Assembly: GCA_050247515.1 (NCBI GenBank)
Contig: JBFWUB010000012.1
Location: 70,675-134,674, forward strand
DNA: 64,000 nucleotides
Direction: 5' to 3'
Source of the DNA: RAM1 sp050247515
GTDB taxonomy: Bacteria; Pseudomonadota; Gammaproteobacteria; Burkholderiales; Burkholderiaceae_C
Numbering within the stretch: position 1 is the first letter of the stretch; the number at the start of each line of letters is the position of its first letter. The translations under genes were made by a program, and so were the position numbers. The notes under the pieces were generated by a model. That model was not told the origin of the DNA. It worked only from the letters and a program-made list of their open reading frames with translations, and searched no databases. Below, piece after piece: positions 52,472 to 60,755 of this stretch.

Positions 52472-53674
52472 TCAAACCCCTTCCAGGCCCACGATTGAAA
52501 TTGAACACACGTTCTGCGACGGCTGGCCGCCCAGGTTGTGGATCAGACCCGTCTTGGGATCTGCCAGCTGGCGCGGGCCAGCACGGCCTTGAAGCTGCAA
52601 GTAGATTTCGTACAACATGCGGATCCCGCTGGCGCCAACGGGGTGACCAAAACACTTGAGACCCCCATCGATCTGGCACGGAACTTCGCCGTCGGCATCA
52701 AACACTCCATCCAGCACATCGCGCACCGCCTGGCCTTCGCCAGACAGGCCCAAGTCTTCCATGGTGACCAATTCGGTGATTGAAAAGCAGTCGTGCACCT
52801 CGGTCATGCTGAGCTCTTTGCGCGGATCGCGAATACCGGCTTCCTGGTAGGCCTTTTTTGCGGCAATGCGCGCGGTGTGCACATAGCTACCATCCCATTG
52901 GCTGGACTGAAGTTCCCAGCCATTGGACACGGCGAGCTGCAATGCCTTGAATGTCACGAGGTCGGTTTTCCCTAGAGCGCGCGCAATCTCCGGGGTGGTG
53001 ACAACAACCGCGGCGGCACCATCTGACACTCCGCAGCAGTCAAACAGCCCCAAAGGCGCTGCAATGGTTGGCGCCTTCATGCACTGCTCTTCTGTAATCG
53101 GCTTTTGCAAGTGGGCCTTGGGGTTCTTGGCGCCATTGGCGTGGCTTTTGATAGAGACATGCGAGATGGCGCGCTTGAGCAACGCGGCATCGATGCCGTG
53201 CTTTGTGCGGTACGCACTGGCCAGTTGTGCAAAATTGGCCGGTGCCACAGCATTGGGGTACCACTGGGGGATGTATGTTCCGACTTGCGCCATCGGCAGG
53301 CCGCCGTAGCCTGTGTCCTTGAGCTTCTCAACGCCCAACGCCAAGGCGATATCACAGGCACCAGCGGCCACCGCGTAGACAGCAGCGCGAATGGCCTCGG
53401 AGCCACCAGCGCAGAAGTTCTCTACCCGGGTGACACCGATGTTGGGCAAGCGCAGCGCAATGCTCATGGGAGTGCCGCCACGCCCTGTACCTACGTCATC
53501 CATGTGGGTGGAATACCAGGCCGCACCAAGCTGCTCCGGTGTGATGCCGGCGTCCGCCATGGCTTCGTTGTACGCCTCCAGCATGAGGTCTTCGGGGCTG
53601 GCGTCCCAGCGTTCGCCAAATTTGCTGCAGCCCATCCCGAGGATGGCGACCTTGTCCTTGATGCCCGTGGCCAT
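52472..53674 (-). CDS. Thiolase family protein (SCP2-type acyl-CoA thiolase)
   Basis: A 400-residue thiolase of the SCP2/lipid-transfer type. The nucleophile Cys lies in ENFCAGGSEAIRAA near 85-98, the HDCFSITE motif near 293, and the second Cys/His region in GGLKCFGHPVGASG near 338-351. This group often needs a partner OB-fold (DUF35) protein; the next gene upstream encodes such a domain. It would cleave a 3-ketoacyl-CoA or catalyse a retro-aldol step. ATG follows the partner stop by 11 bases. Confidence 0.88.
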   Translation of the reverse strand: MATGIKDKVAILGMGCSKFGERWDASPEDLMLEAYNEAMADAGITPEQLGAAWYSTHMDDVGTGRGGTPMSIALRLPNIGVTRVENFCAGGSEAIRAAVYAVAAGACDIALALGVEKLKDTGYGGLPMAQVGTYIPQWYPNAVAPANFAQLASAYRTKHGIDAALLKRAISHVSIKSHANGAKNPKAHLQKPITEEQCMKAPTIAAPLGLFDCCGVSDGAAAVVVTTPEIARALGKTDLVTFKALQLAVSNGWELQSSQWDGSYVHTARIAAKKAYQEAGIRDPRKELSMTEVHDCFSITELVTMEDLGLSGEGQAVRDVLDGVFDADGEVPCQIDGGLKCFGHPVGASGIRMLYEIYLQLQGRAGPRQLADPKTGLIHNLGGQPSQNVCSISIVGLEGV

Positions 53675-53685
53675 TGCGGTTCCTT

Positions 53686-55149
53686 TCAGGGGTTGGCGGA
53701 AGCCGCACGCACCGGCGTGGCTTTCCAGAAGTAGCGGGTGAATCCGCGGCGCTCGTCCGTGTCCTTGACGCGAAAAACCATCTCCATGGCGGTGCCGGAA
53801 TCGACCTCGCCAACATCCAGATCGGTGAAGTCCATCAGGATGCGGCCGCCGCCTTCAAAGTCGATCTGGCCATAGTGGTGGGGCGGCGCCGGGTGGTACG
53901 ACAGGTACTCGGCCGACCACGACAGGATTTTTGCGGGCCGGTCGGCCAGCTTGTGCGGCTTTTGCGTGTCCTGCAGTGGCTTGCCCTGGTCATACGACAG
54001 GCGCGACGGTGGGAAGTGCACGCTGCCCGTCACCTCGCAGCGGCCAGCCACCAGCCCCATCAGGGCCGTGCGGTGTCGCCATGCAGTAGATAGAGCCGTC
54101 TTTTTGTCCTGCTCGCCGCGCATGCCGCGCTCCAGCTGCAGCTGGCCCTTAAAAGCCAGGAATTTGGTGTAGTTGCTCTCAATCGCACCACGTGCGAGCC
54201 ACTGACCTACACCGCGTGCCGGCCGGAAAGATCCGATGGCATCAGTGACACGGAACACCAGCGCCTGGGCACCGCTTCCAAATTGAGCCACCACAATCAC
54301 CTGGCCTGGCTGGGCTCGCTCCAGCACATGCGACAGCAACAACAGGCCATGGGGCAAGCCGCTGTCGCCCACCTGGTCCAGTAGCGCATCCACCACCGCT
54401 TCGCCGCGGATGCCACATGATTTGGCCAGTTGTACGTCCATCTTGGCGAAGCTGGATGGGAAGATGAAGTGATCCACCTGCGCGGCGCTCACACCGGCCT
54501 GCTGCAGCGCCGCAGCCACTGCACGCGGCATCAGCTTGCTGATACCCTCGTCACGCACCCAGCGCTCTTCCCAGTGATAGTCGACCTCCTCGCCGGTAGC
54601 GCGGAAGTGGTCCACAAAATCAACTGACAAGGTACCAGCGCCCAGGAACTCGGCCAGCACCTTTTCCCGCCCGATCAACAGCGCTGCAGCGGCGTCGCCG
54701 TAGTCAAGCTCCTGCTGGCTGGCCGCGCGGGTCTTGCGCTCGTCGGCGGCCAGCACCAGGACGTTCCCCGCGCCGGCCCGCACCCGTGCGACGGCCTGAA
54801 CCACCGCCGACAGCGCTGCGCGTTGAGAGCCGCCCATGTCCAGCGCGTCAATGTCGTCATCCAGCGCCAGCGCACCGGCTGCAATACCCGCGTTCATGCG
54901 TTCGGCAAACGGCAAGGTGTCAGACGCAAGGAAGACCGCGCGCACATGCCCGCGGTCTTCGCCCGGGCCCAGGCAATCGCGTGCAGCGGCCACCGCCATG
55001 GTGATGGCGTCTTCGTCCCAGTTGGCCATGGCGCGTGTGCCCTTGCGGCCTGCAAAGTTGGGCGCATACCAGGCATTGGCCTGCGCCACCGCCTGGCGCG
55101 ACAGACGCAGGCGCGGCAGATAGCCGCCGAAGCCGGTGATTCCGATCAT
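53686..55149 (-). CDS. HMG-CoA synthase-like/OB-fold (DUF35) fusion protein
   Basis: A 487-residue two-domain protein. Residues 1-330 have the ketosynthase III/HMG-CoA synthase-like fold (ITGFGGYLPRLRLSR near 4, AERMNAGIAAGALALDDD near 81, DMGGSQRAALSAVVQA near 103, VVAQFGSGAQALVFRV near 286). Residues about 365-480 form a DUF35-type OB-fold. The expected nucleophile Cys is not visible at DMGGS, and the zinc-finger cysteines are reduced to GRCEVTG. It may therefore be a structural or acyl-channelling partner of the adjacent thiolase, as in OB-fold-assisted thiolases, instead of an independent synthase. Confidence 0.75.
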   Translation of the reverse strand: MIGITGFGGYLPRLRLSRQAVAQANAWYAPNFAGRKGTRAMANWDEDAITMAVAAARDCLGPGEDRGHVRAVFLASDTLPFAERMNAGIAAGALALDDDIDALDMGGSQRAALSAVVQAVARVRAGAGNVLVLAADERKTRAASQQELDYGDAAAALLIGREKVLAEFLGAGTLSVDFVDHFRATGEEVDYHWEERWVRDEGISKLMPRAVAAALQQAGVSAAQVDHFIFPSSFAKMDVQLAKSCGIRGEAVVDALLDQVGDSGLPHGLLLLSHVLERAQPGQVIVVAQFGSGAQALVFRVTDAIGSFRPARGVGQWLARGAIESNYTKFLAFKGQLQLERGMRGEQDKKTALSTAWRHRTALMGLVAGRCEVTGSVHFPPSRLSYDQGKPLQDTQKPHKLADRPAKILSWSAEYLSYHPAPPHHYGQIDFEGGGRILMDFTDLDVGEVDSGTAMEMVFRVKDTDERRGFTRYFWKATPVRAASANP

Positions 55150-56084
55150 GTGGATGTCTTTCGGTTGGACGCGGCGTCAAGTTGCGCCGCAATGAACTGG
55201 CCGCCCGCCGCCAGCGCATTGCGCGCCTCGGGCAGCTCAGCGGGAAACTGCTGGAAAACGTGGATCATGCCGGGCCATACCTGCAGCTCGGCCTGCGCGC
55301 CAGCGGATCGGGCCTTGCGCACGAAGTCCTCTGAATCGCTGACCACGGTCTCACGCTCGCCGACTTGCAGCAGCAGGGGCGGCAGCGCGCCCAGTTGCGC
55401 TGGCGTGGCAAACAAGGGCGACACCTTCGGGTCTTTCGCGTCGGCGTCGCGGCCGAGGTAATTGCGCGCCATCGCCACGATCATGGGTTGCTGGTGGATC
55501 GGGTCGAGCGCGGCACGGGTCTGGTAGCTGGCGCCCGATGCGCTCAGGTCGGTCCAGGCGGACAGGCCCCAGAATGCGGCAGGCAACGGCTCGCCGCGCG
55601 CCTGCAGCGCCAGCAGCAACGAAAGCGCCAAGCCGCCGCCGGCCGAATCGCCCGCCAGCGCCACCTGTGACGAAAGCACACCCTGCGTACGCAGCCATTG
55701 CCAGACGGTCAAGGCGTCGTCCAGCGCCGCCGGATAGCGGTGCTCTGGCGCCAGCCGGTAGCCCACGCCCAGCACGCGAGCGCCGGCCGCAGCGCTGATG
55801 CAGGCCATGAGTTCGCTGTGCGAAGCAAGCGAGCCCACCTGGAACCCGCCGCCGTGGAAGTAGACGATGACGCGGTCTTCGCGTGCGCCGGTGGCGGCGA
55901 CCCATTGGCATGGCACGCCGCCCGCATCGACCGCGTCCATCCGCGCATCGCCTTGCGCGCTGAAAAGCGCGTCCCAGTCGGCGCGCATCTGCGCCACCGG
56001 GGTGTCGCGCCGCCAGCGGCCGTAGGTCTGACGAACACGCGTAATGACGGCTTCAACAGCGGGGTTCACAGCGGAGTCGCTCAT
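55146..56084 (-). CDS. Alpha/beta hydrolase, HSL/lipase family
   Basis: A 312-residue carboxylesterase of the hormone-sensitive-lipase family. It has the oxyanion HGGGFQVGS near 77-85, the nucleophile in GDSAGGGLAL near 145 and the acid/His residues in VVSDSEDF near 245 and MIHVFQQF near 275. It would open a lactone or ester, or hydrolyse a CoA-ester-derived product. Both ends overlap neighbouring genes (ATGA), so it belongs to the long Rieske-2 operon. Confidence 0.88.
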   Translation of the reverse strand: MSDSAVNPAVEAVITRVRQTYGRWRRDTPVAQMRADWDALFSAQGDARMDAVDAGGVPCQWVAATGAREDRVIVYFHGGGFQVGSLASHSELMACISAAAGARVLGVGYRLAPEHRYPAALDDALTVWQWLRTQGVLSSQVALAGDSAGGGLALSLLLALQARGEPLPAAFWGLSAWTDLSASGASYQTRAALDPIHQQPMIVAMARNYLGRDADAKDPKVSPLFATPAQLGALPPLLLQVGERETVVSDSEDFVRKARSAGAQAELQVWPGMIHVFQQFPAELPEARNALAAGGQFIAAQLDAASNRKTST

Positions 56085-56830
56085 GCGCCGCACCCCATGC
56101 CACCGGACACACCCAGCACCTCGCCCGTCACAAAACCTGCTGCGTCGCTTGCCAGAAACGCCACTGCAGCCGCCACTTCATCGGGGGTACCCAGACGGCC
56201 CGCCAACGTGGCATCCGTCATGGCGGCCATGATCTTGTCGCCGGCCTGTGTCACCGCTTTGCGCAGCAGCGGCGTGTCGATCGGACCAGGCGCCACCACA
56301 TTGGCCGTGATGCCCTTGCGGCCGTTCTCTCGGGCGATGGACCGGGTAAAGGCAATCACGCCGCCCTTGGCAGCTGCGTATACGGAGCCGCCACGCGAGC
56401 CCAGGCGGCCCGCTTCGGACGCCACATTGATGATGCGCCCGTAGCCGCCCTGCTGCATGGCAGGCAGCACCGCATGGGTGGTGTTGAGCACAGACTCCAG
56501 GTTCACGGCCAGCAGCCGGCGCCAGTCGTCGGGTGAGGTTTGCGTGAAGAAGGCATGCTGGTCCACGCCCGCGCTGTTGACCAGGATGTCAAACGGGCCG
56601 CTTTCGCGCACGATGGCATGGACACGGTCAAAATCCGTCACGTCCAACTGCACACCCGTCGCGTCGATCTCACCCGCAAGGCGCGCTGCAGCGTCACCTT
56701 GCAGGTCGGCGATGACCACGGCTGCACCATCTGCCCCCAGCCGGCGGGCAATGGCTGCGCCGATGCCACTTGCACCGCCGGTGACCAGTGCCCGACGCCC
56801 CGCCAGCGGGGTTGCGTTGGCGGCGGGCAT
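56081..56830 (-). CDS. Short-chain dehydrogenase/reductase
   Basis: A 249-residue classical SDR. It has the cofactor loop TGGASGIGAAIARR near 17-30, Asp at the end of beta-2 (IADLQGDAAARL) favouring NAD(H), NSAGVD near 84 (replacing NNAG) and YAAAK near 150. Its C-terminal GGMGCGA is typical of 3-hydroxyacyl or diol dehydrogenases. In a Rieske-oxygenase operon it could oxidise the cis-diol or a 3-hydroxyacyl intermediate. The start overlaps the hydratase stop by one base. Confidence 0.9.
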   Translation of the reverse strand: MPAANATPLAGRRALVTGGASGIGAAIARRLGADGAAVVIADLQGDAAARLAGEIDATGVQLDVTDFDRVHAIVRESGPFDILVNSAGVDQHAFFTQTSPDDWRRLLAVNLESVLNTTHAVLPAMQQGGYGRIINVASEAGRLGSRGGSVYAAAKGGVIAFTRSIARENGRKGITANVVAPGPIDTPLLRKAVTQAGDKIMAAMTDATLAGRLGTPDEVAAAVAFLASDAAGFVTGEVLGVSGGMGCGA

Positions 56831-57651
56831 CAGCGCCCCGTGAAGCGCGGCGCGCGCTTTTCGATCACGGCCGACAAGCCTTCGCGGGCATCAGCCATGC
56901 CGCTGAGCATGGCTTGCGTGCTGTTTTCCTCATGCATCACGGTCTCGACGCCCTGGCCGATGCCGCTCCACAGCAGGCGCTTGGTGTTGGCAAGCGCGGC
57001 GGGTGCGCCAGCGGCCAGCTGGCTCGCCAGCGCCAGCGCATCTTCGTTGAGGGTGGCGTCGGGCACCACGCGGGTGATGAGCCCCATCTCCTTGGCCTCG
57101 GGCGCCGTGATCACAGGGTTAAGCATGAGGATTTCGGTGGCGCGGCGCAGGCCCACCAGCTGCGTGAGCGTGACCGAGACGCCCGCATCTGGCACCATGG
57201 CCACGCGTGTGGCACCAGCCAGGAACTTGGCGGATGCGCCGGCGACCACAAAGTCGGACGAACACACCAGACCCATGCCGCCGCCGCCCGCTGCGAAGCC
57301 ATGCACGGCCGTCACCACCGGCGGGTTCAGGCGAAGCAGTCCCGCAGCCACCAATTGCAGATACGACGTTGCCACGCGGATGTAGTGCGGCAGATCCTCT
57401 CCCTTGGAAAGGAAGGTGTGCACGTCGCCACCGGCGCAGAAATTTTTGCCTTCGCCGGTTATCAGGACGGCGCGCACACGGCCATCGCCATGCACCTGTA
57501 TGACCACCTCGTGCAGCGCCTTGAGCAGTTCAATGTTCAGCCCGTTGGCCGATTCGGGACGGTTCAGCCGGATGTGGGCCACGCCATCGGCGTGCAGTTC
57601 GAGCAGCACCGGGCCGTCGGCCACCAGAACAGAAGGGGAAGCAGGGGTCAT
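56830..57651 (-). CDS. Enoyl-CoA hydratase/isomerase family protein
   Basis: A 273-residue crotonase-fold protein, third gene after the oxygenase. It has the oxyanion segment GKNFCAGGDVHTFL near 65 and a glycine-rich helix GFAAGGGMGLVCSSD near 114, then RVAMVPDAGVSVTL near 145. The catalytic glutamate pair is replaced, as in the 22436 and 51678 proteins, which favours isomerase-type chemistry. It closely follows the beta subunit of Rieske copy 2 in the operon. Confidence 0.85.
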   Translation of the reverse strand: MTPASPSVLVADGPVLLELHADGVAHIRLNRPESANGLNIELLKALHEVVIQVHGDGRVRAVLITGEGKNFCAGGDVHTFLSKGEDLPHYIRVATSYLQLVAAGLLRLNPPVVTAVHGFAAGGGGMGLVCSSDFVVAGASAKFLAGATRVAMVPDAGVSVTLTQLVGLRRATEILMLNPVITAPEAKEMGLITRVVPDATLNEDALALASQLAAGAPAALANTKRLLWSGIGQGVETVMHEENSTQAMLSGMADAREGLSAVIEKRAPRFTGR

Positions 57652-57661
57652 AGCATGCGCC

Positions 57662-58153
57662 TCAGATCAGGAAGGCCATGGAGTACAGGGCCGTGTGGTT
57701 GTTGACCAGCATCACCTTCTTGAAGGCCATGCGCAGGCTCTCACCTTCGCGGCGCAAGGTGTATTCGTTGCGCGACGCCCAGATCTGGTCCCCACGCGTC
57801 TGCGACTCGAACACCATCGCATTGGCGGCAACCTTCAATTCGGCGCCGTTGTCGCTAAGGATCTCCACGTTGGAGACCAGGCGGCGAAGGCGCGACTGCG
57901 GCGTCTGACTGAAGCGTTTGCCGGTGTGGTACTGGCGGATTCGCAGTGCGATGCGTGAGCGGTTGTCGTAGATGATGGACATCTGCTGCTCGGGGTCTAT
58001 GTCGTCGCCATTGGCAGGGACCCAGTAGACACCGTCATCGGTCCACAGGCTTTCCCAAGCGTCGTAGGCATTTTCGTCCTGCAGCCGCGCCTCACGGTAG
58101 ATGAACTGGGTGACCTCTTCGAGCGTTGCCCGTTGTTCCGGGGTCATCGCCAT
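57662..58153 (-). CDS. Ring-hydroxylating oxygenase, beta subunit (copy 2)
   Basis: A 163-residue small subunit with the family segment IYREARLQDENAYDAWESLWTDDGVYWVPAN. It is similar along its length to the 21905 subunit (SRLRRLVSNVEIL, SMAFLI at the end). Its ATG at 58153 overlaps the alpha stop (TAATG). No distinguishing catalytic residues are expected for this structural subunit. Confidence 0.92.
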   Translation of the reverse strand: MAMTPEQRATLEEVTQFIYREARLQDENAYDAWESLWTDDGVYWVPANGDDIDPEQQMSIIYDNRSRIALRIRQYHTGKRFSQTPQSRLRRLVSNVEILSDNGAELKVAANAMVFESQTRGDQIWASRNEYTLRREGESLRMAFKKVMLVNNHTALYSMAFLI

Positions 58154-59442
58154 TACGCAGCCTCCATCAACGATTTGTAGTGGCGCCAGATACCGCGGCT
58201 GGGCACTTCGTCCGTGTTGTCGCCGATCAGGAAACCGTCCTCGTCGCGCCGCTCGCGATGCTTGCCACGCCCCAGGTACAGCCATTCGGGGTTGCGCATC
58301 TGCACGCCCATCTGCGTGCGCTCGTACATTTCGGCGTCATCGGCCAGCAGGAAGCCGGCCGGTCCCACGGAGCCCATGGTCTGCTGGCGCAGGCGGCGGT
58401 TCAGATCCGGCGCACCCTTGAACTGCAGCGCCGTCACGTGCTGGACAGTTTCGTTCACCGACAGCGGCTGAATCACAAAGATCTGGATTTCGGCAATGAA
58501 CAGGTTCGGAAAGATCATGATGTGCGGCGTGCCGTCGATCATGATGGTGCGGGCCTTTTCGTCCCCGTATGCCGCGTTCATTTTTGACACGTAGTCAGGC
58601 AGCTTGTCGGCCGTGGTGCCAAACCACGACATGGGCACGTCGCGCTTGCGGAATTCGGGACGCAGGTCGTTCTCGGTATGTCCGTTGCCAAAGTCCCGCG
58701 ATACGGCGGTTGACTCGGCGCTGTACAGGGTGCCAATGCCGCTTTGCGCCACCTCGAAGATGGACGCGTGGACGAACGACGGGTGGTAGCCGTCGGTTTC
58801 GTTTTCCACCAGGAACTTCCAGTTGGCCTTGACCTTGTGTTTAAGAAAGCCAGCTGTGATCTGGACCTCACCTTCGGGGGAGGTCTCGCACAGCGCATCG
58901 ATCGAACGCATCGCCGCGCCCAGGTGCTGCTCCAGTGTTGGCCCCTGCTCTGCCATCGAGCCGAAGATGAAGCCACGGTAGTTGCCCACGCGCGCCACCC
59001 GGCCCAAGCCGAGTTCGCGGCGGTCCACACCTTCGTAACCCGACGGGAACGGATAACCCTTGAGGTCGCCGTCGTTGGCAAAGGTCCAGCCGTGGTAGGG
59101 GCAGGTGAACGAGCGAGCATTGCCCTGCTCGGTCATGCACACGCGGTTGCCGCGGTGCGGGCAGCGGTTGTGCAACAGGTGGATTTCGCCCGACTTGTCG
59201 CGCGTCATGAGCACCGGCTCGGGGCCGATGGACTTCATCACGAAGTCATTGGGATTGGGGATTTCACTCTCGTGGCCCACATACACCCAGGTTCGAAACC
59301 AGATGTTCTTGAGCTCTTCCTGGTAGATGGCGGGGTCGGTGTAGAGCGAGCCGTGCACCTGATTGGCCCGAACCAGATGGTCCCAGGCCGGCGGGGGCGC
59401 GGACGCCGCAGGCACGATAGGTATGGTGGCGCAGTGTTCCAA
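58153..59442 (-). CDS. Rieske aromatic ring-hydroxylating oxygenase, alpha subunit (copy 2)
   Basis: A 429-residue catalytic subunit. Rieske ligands are C94, H96, C114 and H117, and the mononuclear iron site is in ENETDGYHPSFVH near 211-223. It is much like copy 1 (VHGSLYTDPAIYQEEL, PLSVNETVQHVTALQFKGAPD). It heads a leftward operon of fifteen genes ending with tetR 3. Operator F lies 51 bases upstream. With the ferredoxin (59555) and reductase (34238) it forms a three-component oxygenase; the substrate is unknown. Confidence 0.93.
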   Translation of the reverse strand: MEHCATIPIVPAASAPPPAWDHLVRANQVHGSLYTDPAIYQEELKNIWFRTWVYVGHESEIPNPNDFVMKSIGPEPVLMTRDKSGEIHLLHNRCPHRGNRVCMTEQGNARSFTCPYHGWTFANDGDLKGYPFPSGYEGVDRRELGLGRVARVGNYRGFIFGSMAEQGPTLEQHLGAAMRSIDALCETSPEGEVQITAGFLKHKVKANWKFLVENETDGYHPSFVHASIFEVAQSGIGTLYSAESTAVSRDFGNGHTENDLRPEFRKRDVPMSWFGTTADKLPDYVSKMNAAYGDEKARTIMIDGTPHIMIFPNLFIAEIQIFVIQPLSVNETVQHVTALQFKGAPDLNRRLRQQTMGSVGPAGFLLADDAEMYERTQMGVQMRNPEWLYLGRGKHRERRDEDGFLIGDNTDEVPSRGIWRHYKSLMEAA

Positions 59443-59492
59443 AAGCTGACTCCCAAAAGGGTTGTTGGAGCGGATAGTTGATGCAATAATAG

Positions 59493-59506
59493 ACCGACGG
59501 GACGGA
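59493..59506. promoter_or_regulatory. TetR-type operator F (ACCGAC-GG-GACGGA)
   Basis: Read on the reverse strand it is TCCGTC-CC-GTCGGT, with AATAATAG/CTATGTC flanks. It lies in the 112-base divergent region between Rieske copy 2 and the ferredoxin gene, so one bound repressor could silence both the oxygenase and its electron carrier. Confidence 0.73.
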
Positions 59507-59554
59507 CTATGTCAATAACTTGTTCGGACCCATTTACAGAGGAAAGAACATCCC

Positions 59555-59875
59555 ATGCCAACCGTCGTATTCATTGACCACGCCGGCGCCACCTACCCGG
59601 TTGAGGCGCCGCTCAACAAGAGCCTGATGCAGGTCGCACTGGACAACGCCGTGCCCGGCATCCTGGGCGACTGCGGCGGCTCGTGCAGCTGCGCCACCTG
59701 CCACGGCTATATCGATCAGCCCTGGGCTGCCCAGCTGCCAGCGCGCTCGGAAACCGAGGTGTTCATGCTGGAAGGCGTACCAGAGTTGCGTGACAACAGC
59801 CGCCTGTGCTGCCAGATCAGGATGACTGCTGCACTGGACGGCGTTGTGGTGCATTTGCCGCAAGAGCAGGTTTAG
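59555..59875 (+). CDS. [2Fe-2S] ferredoxin for the ring-hydroxylating oxygenase
   Basis: A 106-residue plant-type ferredoxin with cluster cysteines near 40, 46, 49 and 86 (GDCGGSCSCATCHGY, then RLCCQIRM). It closely resembles the 918-1241 ferredoxin but has extra cysteines at 44 and 85. It should carry electrons from the FAD reductase at 34238 to the Rieske alpha subunits. GAGGAAAG precedes the ATG. The gene ends overlapping the thioesterase gene by four bases, convergently. Confidence 0.9.
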   Translation: MPTVVFIDHAGATYPVEAPLNKSLMQVALDNAVPGILGDCGGSCSCATCHGYIDQPWAAQLPARSETEVFMLEGVPELRDNSRLCCQIRMTAALDGVVVHLPQEQV

Positions 59876-60753
59876 CCCGCATAGGCCATCAGGCAATCCT
59901 GTGTGATGGTGGCCAGCGAGCGGCCTTGCACATCGTGCACCGCGCCTATGGACAGGCCCCGCCCGGCTGCGCTCGCGGGGCTGGTGCTGTCAACATGCAG
60001 CCACTGGTCAGCCCGCACAGGCCTGTGCAGCCAGATTGCATGGTTGAGGCTGGCGATGTACAGCCGCCGCTCGCCCAGGCCGCGCAGGTGCAAACCCAGC
60101 GAGCTGAAGTTCAGCCACCAGTCCGACAGGTAGGCAAACGCTGCAGCATGGATACGTGGTTCATCCGGGAGCGCCTGGGTCGCGCGCATCCAGAACCTGA
60201 AGCGGCCATCCATCGTCGCCGGCGCCAGTTGACGCTCCGGCTCGGGAATCCGGAATTCAATGCTGGGTTTGCGGTCTTCCGAGTAGCCCCCCAGCCTGCG
60301 CACGCCGCGCATCAGCAGCGGATTGACGTCGTCCAGTGTGGCCAGGTCCTCGGGTCGCTCGCCCGCTGGCGCCGTGCTTGGGGTGTCATGGGTGGGCGAC
60401 TCCATGGGGACCGCGCTGCTGACCTGCGCGTCCAGCACAAGCCTGCCGTTGGCCTGGCTGCCGCGCACGTTTCGCGAACTGAAGCGTTTGCCCTCCTGCA
60501 GGGGTGTGACCTGCAGCTGCACACACTCCTGCGGCATGGCGCCTTGCAGAAACAGGAACTGCATCATGGTCGCTTCACGTCCATCGGGCACATCCATCAA
60601 GCCGGCCATCATGGCCTGCCCCAGCAACTGACCGCCGTACGACCGCTGGTTGAGATTGGAGTCACCATGACGCGTGCGCCACAGGCCAGGCGCCACAGCG
60701 TCCAGCGCTACGAGGTGATGGATATCGAGTTCGTTCCAGGGGGTGTGAATCAT
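59872..60753 (-). CDS. tesB: Acyl-CoA thioesterase II (TesB family)
   Basis: A 293-residue double hot-dog thioesterase. It has RSYGGQLLGQAMMAG near 38, FLQGAMPQECVQLQVTPLQEGKRFSSR near 67, and the C-terminal LNHAIWLHRP near 245, typical of TesB. It releases free CoA from acyl-CoAs, here possibly as an overflow valve when CoA-esters accumulate. ATG at 60753 was chosen over an in-frame TTG six bases earlier that overlaps the upstream stop. It follows the NAD(P)H oxidoreductase gene, both downstream of operator G. Confidence 0.88.
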   Translation of the reverse strand: MIHTPWNELDIHHLVALDAVAPGLWRTRHGDSNLNQRSYGGQLLGQAMMAGLMDVPDGREATMMQFLFLQGAMPQECVQLQVTPLQEGKRFSSRNVRGSQANGRLVLDAQVSSAVPMESPTHDTPSTAPAGERPEDLATLDDVNPLLMRGVRRLGGYSEDRKPSIEFRIPEPERQLAPATMDGRFRFWMRATQALPDEPRIHAAAFAYLSDWWLNFSSLGLHLRGLGERRLYIASLNHAIWLHRPVRADQWLHVDSTSPASAAGRGLSIGAVHDVQGRSLATITQDCLMAYAG

Positions 60754-60755
60754 GA

